Positions 24,113-33,123 of a DNA stretch of 64,000 nucleotides are shown in pieces; the stretch's first letter is position 1; every line of letters starts with the position of its first letter. This DNA is from Osedax frankpressi (lineage: Eukaryota > Annelida > Polychaeta > Sabellida > Siboglinidae). The stretch lies in the NCBI GenBank assembly GCA_964035775.1, contig OZ038312.1, positions 31,621,855 through 31,685,854 of the forward strand, written 5' to 3'. The notes under the pieces were generated by a model. It made no database searches. It saw nothing but the letters and a program-made list of their open reading frames with translations, and was not told where the DNA came from. The position numbers and the translations under genes were made by a program.

Positions 24113-24657
24113 GCTTTATATATTATACTCTATAACATTAATATATTACAATATTTTTTATGTAACATTGTGATTATTTATTAAATTAAATTGAAATAAA
24201 TATTAAGTTTCTACTTTTAAATCATAAAATACTAATTTATTATATCATTTACTTCAAATAACCAGTACTCAATTATATACTATGTTATACATAACATATA
24301 TACCCAATAATCTCAATAATTTAGTATTGCTAAATTACTTAATTATTGAGTTTCAAGTGGGAGTATCTGATACGATTTGATATTGACATCGTCTAACATG
24401 AGCAGGTACAGTTACAAACGAGAATAGGACGAGATGTCTGTCGGTCTACCATAGCGGCCATAAAGTACACAAGTTCGCAGGGCTGCAGCAATGGTCTATT
24501 CAAAGGTCTCGCATTCCCATTGATTTCATACAGCGCCGTTAACTCAATTTTCTTCGGGGTCTATGGTTAGTCTACACGTGTTTTGATAATCCATGATCGA
24601 TCTATTTAGAATGCTTATAGATAAATAAAATATAAAATACATATGTTTGTGAGAGTA

Positions 24658-24689
<32 letters not shown>

Positions 24690-24740
24690 AGAGAGTATGT
24701 GTGTGTATGTGTGTGTGTGCGTGTATGCGTGCGCGCGTGC

Positions 24741-24816
<76 letters not shown>

Positions 24817-27800
24817 AATTTATTATATACAAATAATTTAAATTTATTTGACAGTGTCCCATGGTATAATAGATTTTGAGAAGGTGGTTCCATTTGTTTT
24901 GAGCCAGGTGGCGAAAACTTTCGTTACCAACCGAATTTATTGGCACGGGAGGTAGTGAGAGGGTTATGAGGTGAGAAGATCGTAGTTTTCTGCATTTGTC
25001 TTCATATTTAGTAATTTTCTTAAGTTGTGTGGTTGGTCATAAGTCAGGGTTTTTTTTTAAATATGGTAATAGTTTATAGTCGAGGGAATTAGCATTTTTC
25101 ATCCAATTTAGTCGTAATCGTAGGTCCATAATGCTTGTAGTATAGTCATATTTTTTGAGTTTGTAAATTAATCGGATACTTCTATTAATAATTACATTAA
25201 GTCTTTTGAGCGTAATCTTAGTATATCCAGTGAGTAAAGTAGTGCAATAGTTTGGTCAAGATAGTATTAGAGAATGTGTAAGTAAAGTTGCAGTGTTTTT
25301 ATTTATGTAAGGTCGTAGTTTATATAAGTTGTAAAATGGTAAGTCGTGGTCTGTTCCAGTGAAATAATGTATTGGTCAAAGTTTAATTTGTTGTAATATT
25401 TGACTCCGAGATATTTTGTCGAGTCAGATGGTTTTATCGGCATGTCATTTATGAAAATCTTTGGAAATGCGAGTTTTGTATTTATTTTAGAAGTGGATAT
25501 ATTGATGAGTTCTGTTTTTGTAGAGTTAAATAGTAAGTCAATTTATGTAAGTCAGGAAGACAGTTCTGTAGTTGATCTGTTGAGTCTATGTTAGAATGTA
25601 AATTAATATCATCGGCATAAAGATTATAATTTACATCTGGATATTTATTAAATATATGTTGAATGGGAGTCAAAAATATGGCGAATATTCTGGGTGAAAG
25701 TACGGATCCATGCGGAACTCCGTGCTTTATTGGATGTTGTTACCGATGATATTGAATTACTAATTTTGATGGAAAAACGTCTGTTTAATAAAAAGTTCTT
25801 AAACCATAAGGAAGGAATATCTTTTAGTCCTATATTTTATAATATGTCTATCATAGTGTTAGAATGTATCGAATGAAGATGATAAGTCAATTAGTATTAG
25901 TTGTTGAGGTTTGCTATTGTCCAGTAAAGTGTATATATCGTCAACAAGTGAAAGTAGAGTCGTTGCAGTACTATCTCATTGTCGGAAACCATTTTGTATA
26001 TTGCCAAGTAAGTTATATTTAATCAAGTATGAAATAAGTTGCGTGTAGACTATCTTTTCTACTATTTTGGCTAAAAGAGGTAGTTGAGAAATATTCCTAT
26101 AATGGTAAAGTTCAGTTTTGATCGAGTTTAGGTTTTTTTAGTAGTGGAGTAATTAATGAATATTTTAGTAAGTCAGGTATTGTTCCGTAAGTCAGTGATT
26201 AATCAATTGAGCTAATATTGATGCATTTGATTTAGTTATAGTCCATGGTAGTGGGTCATTAGGAGAGGAATTCTCGGCTTTAACAATTAAGTTGTATATT
26301 TCAGTTATAGTCATGAAGTCAAAAGTAGATAGTACATCATTTGTAGTCATGTATTTCTTTTTAGTTAAGTTTGTTAGTTTAGTCTTCTTTATGGTAAATT
26401 TATCGTATATTTTGTGAATTTTATCAATGAAGTAATTTTCAAAGTTATTAAATAATACATCGGTTGGTAAGTCGGGTAGTATAGTATGTTTTATTCATCC
26501 TAATCATTTATTTTTAGTATTATAGAGTTTTTTATAGTCTTTAGAGTTAGTTTCTATTATGTATTTAATGTAGTTAACTTTATTATATTTTAGAGCTTTC
26601 CTATAATTCGTACGTGCGGTTACTAGTTGTGATAGATTATATGGGGTTGGGTTTAAAGTGTAATTTCTGTCGTATTTTCTAAAATTGTGCTTAAGTTTGC
26701 TTACAATGGAATTAAACCAATGTGAATTTGTATGTATTGAAAAGTACTTGGTTTTAGTCGGAGCATGTTTATCAATTAAGTGTTTCAGTGAAGTGTAAAT
26801 TATTTGTGTAGTAATGTCATGTAATGTAATGTAGTGGAATGTATTATATCGTGAGAATGTGTCATAGTCAATTTTATTATAAGATCTATATGTCGTAAGT
26901 CTTCTTGTAAGTCATAGTTTAGTGATATTAATATCGCAGTCAATTGCATAATGGCCAGTTAGTAAAGTCGATCGTGTAATTCGGTAAATTAAGTTCGAGG
27001 AAGACAGTGTACTTATAATGTGAGTGAGTCAGAAAGTTAACATGTCGAGTAAGATTAAGTGCAATGCATAGTTGTTTGAAGGTAAGATGTTGATTAATGT
27101 TTGAATCAAAGTGAAAGTTAAAGTTCCCAAGTATTATAAGGTTAGAATATGTAGAATAACCATGTACACGTTCAGTAAAGTCAGTGAAAAATGTATTGTA
27201 GTCATTGTTAGGAGGTCGTTATATTAGAAAAAGTAGGATAATACTCTTGTTGTAAATAATAGTCATACAGAGTATTTCGCAGTTAGGATTACACTCTACG
27301 TTAGTGAAGTTAGTAAGTTAATGTCAGGGCTTAGGAGTTTGCTATTCCGCCGCTATGTCTACCGTCAGTTCGTGGTCTCTGTATTTGTCGGTAACCCATA
27401 GTTAGTTGAGTCGTAGTAGTAAATGTGTCAAGTTAGTTTGGCCAAGTTACAGTCAATGCTATGAAGCTGTAGTTAGAGTCGAGTATATATTGCTTAATAT
27501 TATTAATGTTGTCAGATAGTGATCTGAGGTTTATTAGGGTCAATGTAATAGTATAATAGTCATCTTTAAAGTCGTTGTCTAGTTATTGTCTTAACTTATT
27601 TTCTGTTTTGGTCTTAATGTATGCGTTGTATGATTTTGTCCAAGTTTTAAGTTTAGTAATAGTAGGGGTCAGTTATGGTTTAGACCAGTTAGATTTAATA
27701 TTAGTAATTTCTCGTATTTAGTATTTATTCTTATATTTGTTGAATGTTGCTTTATGGTTAGATATTGAATTAGTTTTAACAGCATGATAGAGAATTCTAC

Positions 27801-30321
27801 CATGTGTGATTGTTTCTAAAGATAAATGATTTATTATGAATAAATGCTTAAATGAATAAATGCTGTGTTTTGTAAATCTGAATTAATATATAACAATTTC
27901 TTATTGGTATATTCAGTTGTATAACTTACTGAAAATGTATTGTTTTTATTGATTGTTGTGTTATATATATTGTTAGAATCAATGTTAAGGTTATTTATAA
28001 GTTCTATTAGATATTTGTAATCGGTTTAGTATTGTCTTTCTTAGATGGTTGGTGCAAGTTTGAAGTAGGTGAAGTAGAGACAGTTTTAGCATAAGAGAGT
28101 ATGTCTTTTTGTTGTGTATTGGTTTGAAGTAGAGTAATTAGAGTTGTGGTCTTTTATGAACGATTTCCATTTCTGTATGATTTTCTTGTAAATGTAAAAC
28201 GTGGAGAGTGCATTACGGATATCACCAGGGTAGACGGCTTTCCGTTATTTCCCTATGATGGATAATTTAATTGCAACTTGTGCAAGTTAGAAATTGATCA
28301 ACCGACTTATCGGTTGATACTTTACAGTGGTCGGCAACTTCCAGCTGTAACCATCTGATGAAGATACGAGTAAAGTTCAATGGCGTGGTGTCAGTATGTC
28401 TTGCTTAATCAATAGATCGATTCCGTTTATCCAAATGTATCTGGTTTCTAGAAAAACAAGCAGTACGAGTACAAATGTATTTGAAGGAGTATTTTTAATG
28501 AAGATTAGTTCGTTAGTTAATTGATCGATTTGAAGAGAAAAAAAATTAAAAAAATATAAAAAATAATAATGAATAAATTCACTAATCTATTGCCAAGTCG
28601 ATTCGATGGGTGTAACCGACAACCAGAGTAAATCCGTACATCTATAGAATTCCGGTGAATTTCCAGTTATGTGATAAACTTATAAACAACTAAATGTTTA
28701 GTTCTGGTTAAGATATCGTTCGATATTATTAAATCACTGAATATTCAAAGTAGTGAAATGCGGGCGTCGTAGATCTTTAATTTAATTTAATTTAATTTAA
28801 AAGGGGCGTGTAGAGTTTAACGTAGAGGATACAATTAAAAAACAACTAATTAAAGCGTGAAATATGTAGTTAGCAATAATAGAATATACAAAAAATAGAG
28901 CTGAATGTTGATTGAATGAGTAAATATTACCTAAATTTAGACCAGTTTAATTAACGTAACTTGGAATATATAATAAAATTATAATGTGTGTGTGTGTGTA
29001 TGTGTGTGGGAGTATGTGAGTGCGCGAGTGTGTGTATTTCTGTGTGTGTATATATCATAAGTACGATATATTGAATGCTAAATAAATCACACACGCCGTA
29101 CAAATATGATTGAACCCTCGATAGGAAGCGCCCTGGAGAGACTGAAGACTAACAATAAAGCCAGCTATGCAGAGATATACGCTAGTGGCAGTGTAGCAGG
29201 TGTCATACCAGTACTAGTACAGTGTCCAGTCGAAGTCGTGAAGATACTAATGCAGGCAAACCTGTCTAGCGGTTAGCCACGCCCTCTATCTTCAACAAAT
29301 CGCATTACGCCATTCCAACACATTTGCCAAGCTATCAAATTAATATTAACTACAAACTCCTGATTAGTGATGTAAATTAAACCCATAAAAGGAATTTTGA
29401 AACGGTTTCAGTTTCAACAGATAATGTAGTATTTTTAGACGAAACAATATTAAGAATACATTTTTATTATTTATATTATGTTTATTAAATGTATAATACA
29501 TAAATTAGATCATGAACAAGTCTTTAAAATGGCGACGATATAATATAGTAAACATAGATAAAGAAAATATAGTAAACATAGATTATACATTGTAAGAAAA
29601 TTAACATATCAGCATGATCATCTGATAAACGATTATGTCGATTATTTATAATAATGCCAAAATAACTGAAAAAAAATTCTGTCAAAGTAATTTGACAAGC
29701 TTGATATTTTAAGACCATCTTCGATAATAAAGTAATAATAGCTCATTTGTTCTCCACCTGTTTAATGGGATTTGACTTCATATTTAAAGTTGATTGTTTA
29801 TACAGTAGTATTTCTGCATCAATCTGAATTTTTTTTTTAATTATTAAATCTGAATTTGTTTTTAATTATTAATTTTTAATATTTTGAAATTAATCGTATC
29901 AAATAAATTACAAGTTAAATTTAATAAATAAATAAAATGTTCTAAAAAATAATATCTTTGATTTGGGGTGATTCAATTCCACCAAAATCATTTTCCATCT
30001 CATTGTGTTTTTTTAACAGGATTTTCCTTAATTTTATACTATAGTATACTGTATTTATAGTTAATTAATATGCTAAATTAGAATTGTAATGTAAAACAAT
30101 ACAATTATAACCTAAAATACGCATTCAAACAAATATATGCTTTAATTTAATCAACTAATATAATTATATAGATATAATACTTTATAAGTAGGGTTATTAT
30201 AATTCAATTTTATATTCAACCTAATATTTTATGTATTGATTTGTGACGAGCCAATGCTTGCACTTTCACATATTACATCTTTTTTTTCTAAATTTTCCGC
30301 TTACGGAAACTAGGTATAAAC

Positions 30322-30363
<42 letters not shown>

Positions 30364-31482
30364 AATACATTGTATTTAGACATAATAACAAATATTTTTA
30401 GAAAAGCTGTTTATAATGTTGCCATATCAAACTTCTTTTACCAGAAAATTCTTTATAAATAAACATTTATTTTGTTGTACAACATTTTCTGGAGGAATAT
30501 ACATAATTTCACATGTACCTGATTCGGGTATTGTTACTTCATCCTATGCAATAAAAAGTAATTTATAGTATTTACTATACATATTATAGTAATATTTAAT
30601 GTTTAATTCAAATAATGTTATATGGTTATAAACACAGTTTGTGAATTTTTAGATATATTTTAAAAATTAAATAAAATTTAAAATGACACTTAAATTCAAT
30701 TATTTTAAATTATCGGTTAAAGTTATATTAAGCTGCATATAATATGAGATATAAACTAGATGAGTTGATCATATTGATATTTAATACTAACTACTTATAC
30801 ACCATTTAAAGTATCCGAATTATAGTGTTGATAATATTCGATAAATAATAAATAAAGTGAAAATAAAAAGCAATGTTATTAAGGAGGTTCAATTTAAAAT
30901 ATTTAAATAATTAATAATAATATATTTATATATTATAAGGATATTTCATAATTTTGTATACGCTTCAATTAAATTGTAATACAAAATGTTTTTTTTGAAA
31001 ATATGCTAAAAATAATATTATAAATACTCGATTTCGAATTTTAAATATTCGGAATCGACTCGAAAAATTTCTAATGAAACTACTGGATTTCATTTTCAAA
31101 CTCGACTCATTTACATCACCACTCCTGGTATGACTCATAATCCTTGAGACAACCCTCCCATTGTACCTTCATTACTTTCATTACTACTACCCCTACTCAT
31201 ACTACTACTTATGCTACTATCAATAATACTACAACTAACGCTACCACTACCACAGCCACTGACTTTACCAATACCACTACAACTAACACTACAACTACCA
31301 TTACCACTACCAATATAATTACAACTACCACTACTACTATAAATACCATTACCAATACCATTACAACTATCACTATCACTACCTCTACCACTACCACTAC
31401 CACTACAACAACTACCACTGTAACTAACACTACCCATACAACTACCTCTATCATTATAGTAGTACTAGTACTATCATTATAG

Positions 31483-31538
<56 letters not shown>

Positions 31539-32048
31539 TAACTACCCCTATCAATACCGATAGGTAAGATTCATTTCCAGACACCAAGTGAATGTTTCCG
31601 GTGGTTGTTGAAGACTAGGGGTTGGCGGTCATTATACCGTGGTGTCGGAATAATGGCTTTACGAGACGTGCCTACCTATGGAGCTTATATGGCGATGTAC
31701 GAGATGTGCCTGGACGGCCTTCCCGGAGCCCGCGACACCCTCGTCGGTGGACTAATAGCTGGAGGAATCGCGGGGTGCGGTTCTTGGTCAATGGCTGTTC
31801 CGGCTGATGTGGTGAAGAGTCGTCTCCAGTCATGTACTGCGGTGACAGGTGCGGGCGTAGAAGGTTCGATCAGCGAAGCGGTGGGCGTGTCGCAGTGCGT
31901 GCGTCGCGTTTACGCTGAAGCCGGAATTGCAGGATTCTTTACCGGATGGACGGTGACTGTTTGCCGTTCGTTTCCGGTTAACGCCGTAACCTTGGTAATA
32001 TATTCGTACTCATTGAAATGTATGAGAGGAGATGAGGAAATTGATTGA
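18844..32048 (+). CDS. Mitochondrial carrier family (SLC25) transporter, five exons
   Basis: Exons 18844-18892, 20221-20264, 24406-24565, 29125-29271 and 31564-32048 join in frame to 294 residues, the normal length of the family. Three repeats each carry the P-x-[DE]-x-x-[KR] signature: PLDTVK at 26-31, PVEVVK at 119-124 and PADVVK at 213-218. They are followed by the usual RLQ/ILMQ-type residues, and six membrane helices are expected. The family moves metabolites across the inner mitochondrial membrane. Features such as FKGLAFPLISYSAVNSIFFG and RDVPTYGAYMAMYE resemble the carnitine/basic amino acid group (SLC25A20, A29, A45, A47, A48). The substrate cannot be fixed from sequence. ATG 18844 is the only in-frame start after a stop at 18790. 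Introns 2-4 each contain a transposon. No break is seen, so it should be functional. Confidence 0.94.
20131..20197. repeat. (TA)n tract just upstream of SLC25 exon 2
   Basis: A pure TA run ends 23 bases before the exon 2 acceptor, where a polypyrimidine tract would normally lie. Only TTTCTTCACACAG separates it from the exon. Confidence 0.95.
20221..20264 (+). CDS. SLC25 gene, exon 2 (44 nt)
   Basis: The acceptor is TTCACACAG|GC. It encodes SAGLLIGHPLDTVK with the first carrier signature. The donor is AAA|GTTTGA (phase 0). The join to VQLQT of exon 3 is typical of the family. Confidence 0.93.
20265..20741. other. SLC25 intron 2, first part
   Basis: AT-rich intron sequence; nothing recognisable before the TIR element. 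Confidence 0.6.
20779..21344. mobile_element. 566-bp Ginger-related MITE nested in the TIR element
   Basis: Perfect 17-bp TIRs, TGTCGTGCGCAATTTGT at both ends, followed by a second copy of the GCAATTTGT-like motif, as in copies B and C (TGTCGTATGCAATATGG). Left flank is CTAT. The right flank reads CTGC where the unoccupied paralog (the other arm of the host element) suggests CTATGC, so the 4-bp duplication seems to have lost two bases. Confidence 0.65.
21346..21778. repeat. Direct tandem duplication of about 205-228 bp
   Basis: Copy 1 (21346-21550) and copy 2 (21551-21778) both run from TGCTACATTGTTTACAAATA to ATGGAATAAACTT. Copy 2 carries an extra 23 bases of ATT repeats. Small open frames through it are incidental. 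Confidence 0.9.
22018..24405. other. SLC25 intron 2, last part
   Basis: No gene. (TA)n tracts lie at 23579-23641 and 24052-24108. A 31-bp hairpin at 23807-23837 sits in a patch (about 23230-23960) with more G and C than its surroundings, which may be remnants of further TIR elements. Confidence 0.5.
23807..23837. repeat. Perfect 15-bp-arm hairpin
   Basis: CAGTTACACTACCCG and its complement are separated by a single C. A related AGTGTAACT motif occurs at about 23440 in the opposite relation to the left arm, so this may be two transposon tips back to back. Confidence 0.6.
24406..24565 (+). CDS. SLC25 gene, exon 3
   Basis: The acceptor is GAGCAG|GTA (phase 0). It encodes residues 32-84: the matrix loop, then FKGLAFPLISYSAVNSIFFG (helix 2). 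The donor is TATG|GTTAGT (phase 1). Confidence 0.94.
24655..24813. repeat. (GT)n microsatellite, left of the antisense LINE
   Basis: GT dinucleotides with GAGAGTATG and GCGTGCG interruptions. It abuts the last codons of the LINE without any 3' UTR between. Confidence 0.95.
24814..28984 (-). mobile_element. Long decayed CR1/L2-type LINE, antisense in SLC25 intron 3
   Basis: It reads on the minus strand. Endonuclease motifs: NLRSL near 27520, RTDGRHSGGIAN near 27345, IYRPPNNDY near 27210 and a GNFNFH segment near 27120. RT motifs: YRNISQLPLLAKIVEKIVYTQL near 26070, LIDLSSSFDT near 25890 and YADDINLHS near 25615. The C terminus (FKLFVYNKLF) lies at about 24820. This spans essentially all of an ORF2, but many stops and frame changes show it is dead. 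27600-28984 would be the 5' UTR or ORF1; only weak coding is seen there. The 3' UTR is missing. Both ends touch (GT)n repeats. Confidence 0.85.
28985..29052. repeat. (GT)n microsatellite, right of the antisense LINE
   Basis: Imperfect GT repeats with GGGAGTATGTGAG and GCGCGAG interruptions like those at 24655-24813. It lies 73 bases before exon 4. Confidence 0.9.
29125..29271 (+). CDS. SLC25 gene, exon 4
   Basis: The acceptor is CTCGATAG|GA and the donor AGCG|GTTAGC, both phase 1. It encodes residues 86-133, including helix 3 and the second signature PVEVVK. Confidence 0.9.
29365..31121 (-). mobile_element. Decayed hAT DNA transposon in SLC25 intron 4
   Basis: TIRs read TAGTGATGTAAAT at 29365 and TGGTGATGTAAAT as the complement of 31121, the usual hAT form. 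They are flanked by CTCCTGAT (29357-29364) and CTCCTGGT (31122-31129), a 7/8 match to an 8-bp target duplication. On the minus strand at 29590-29718 a remnant FFSYFGIIINNRHNRLSDD with a following MLIFL matches the hAT C-terminal dimerisation domain. The rest of the transposase is not readable. (TA)n lies at 30327-30360. Confidence 0.78.
31183..31480. repeat. Degenerate (ACN)n trinucleotide tract before SLC25 exon 5
   Basis: Imperfect ACT/ACC/ATT/ACA triplets. Frames through it give poly-Thr or poly-Val peptides and have no stop on several frames, which is a repeat artefact rather than a gene. Confidence 0.9.
31482..31539. repeat. (ACT)n microsatellite
   Basis: About 19 perfect ACT units ending some 25 bases before the exon 5 acceptor. 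Confidence 0.95.
31564..32048 (+). CDS. SLC25 gene, last exon
   Basis: The phase-1 acceptor CCGATAG|GT at 31563 keeps the frame from exon 4. An alternative, TTCCAG at 31580, would be phase 0 and break it. It encodes residues 135-294, with LYRG, RDVP, third signature PADVVKSRLQ and final helix, ending TGA. It is much richer in G and C than the introns. Confidence 0.95.
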
Positions 32049-32289
32049 ATAAGCTCAAATATTCCATGTACAATCATTTGCAATTCTTCACGATATTTAT
32101 ATACAAATCATTATGCTACGAACCATGCCCACCATAGCCAAGTCTATACGATGTTATATAGATTATACTTTGTACGAATGTGGATTTATTCGTAACAGTC
32201 ATTATCGAATAAGATATTTTGTGAAACTAGGCATTAGGATTATATACCAATTTATTTTAATATTTAATACATTTTTTTTGCCTATTCCC

Positions 32290-32310
32290 AATAAAACATT
32301 TTGAAATAAA
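32290..32310 (+). promoter_or_regulatory. Polyadenylation signals of the SLC25 gene
   Basis: Two AATAAA hexamers (32290-32295 and 32305-32310) lie about 250 bases after the stop. Confidence 0.6.
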
Positions 32311-32827
32311 TCTAGATAAAAGAAAACAATATTGTGATAAAATGTAATAATTGACCTCTTAAATGATATCAAGAGAATAGGCAGCTAATAGAGGACAACA
32401 TATTCTTTGTATATAATAATGGAATAATTTATTCACATAGTAAACAAATTATTTTAAATTTATACTCAGGATAATTATACGATAATTGAGAATAATGTAC
32501 CTTTATTTTTGAACTTTACAGGCATATGCGTATATTATCCGTATAAATATGGAAATATATGGATAATGTCTTCATTTGATTTCTCCAGAGTTATTTGGTT
32601 GTAATTCAAAAACTCATACATATAACATGAACCGGCTGAAATTAATGGTAAACATTTCCTGTTTACACTTCTGGAGTTCTGCAATTGCCTTTTCTTAGTT
32701 GAAGATTTATAAAGTATCTAGAATCTTAGATTTTCCGCCATCTTATTTATTTTTAGTAATTCGACTTACTAATTAGACTTGTATACCATTTACTTTTTAT
32801 AAACAAATATCGCATGAGTCAGATTGA
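32311..32827. other. Spacer between two convergent genes
   Basis: It separates the 3' ends of the SLC25 gene and the EGF-CUB gene. A 52-codon minus-strand open stretch at 32535-32693, preceded by an AG acceptor, contains CLPLISAGSC; see findings. Nothing else was recognised. Confidence 0.5.
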
Positions 32828-32833
32828 TTTATT
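32828..32833 (-). promoter_or_regulatory. Candidate polyadenylation signal of the EGF-CUB gene
   Basis: AATAAA on the minus strand, about 260 bases after the stop; the nearest one present. Confidence 0.45.
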
Positions 32834-33091
32834 ATTTTAATACATATTATAAATAACATATTACTATTACAACTATGGTTGTAAAAATTAAATTAGTTAG
32901 ATATATATCTAAATATTATTGAGTATATATCTATTCGTTGTCATGTATACACATGCACTCTAGAAGGCTAAATGTGGTACCCTCTGCACACGGTCGGACA
33001 AGTTCTCCAAGTAAGAAAACATATGTTTAACGGCAACTGGTTTCATAGGGCAGTTGTACGTTGTGATGTTCTTGTAGGATTCATGTTCTTC

Positions 33092-33123
33092 TCATTCCAT
33101 ATCATCATCATCATCATCAATTT
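33092..33123 (-). CDS. EGF-CUB gene, last exon (acidic tail)
   Basis: The acceptor is TTTTGTAG|AA. Six GAT codons in a row give Asp6, then Met-Glu-stop. It is the least certain exon because it is short, but the phase matches exon 5. Confidence 0.65.

Noticed and set aside
24602-24946. His/Thr and Cys/Val repeat peptides across the GT array
   Set aside because: They are translations of a dinucleotide repeat joined to LINE remnants.
25694-25876. Plus-strand 60-codon frame
   Set aside because: It is the antisense of the LINE reverse transcriptase.
31135-31454. Ser/Gly-rich and Val-rich frames in the (ACN)n tract
   Set aside because: Trinucleotide repeat translated in various frames; it lies within an intron of a well-supported gene.
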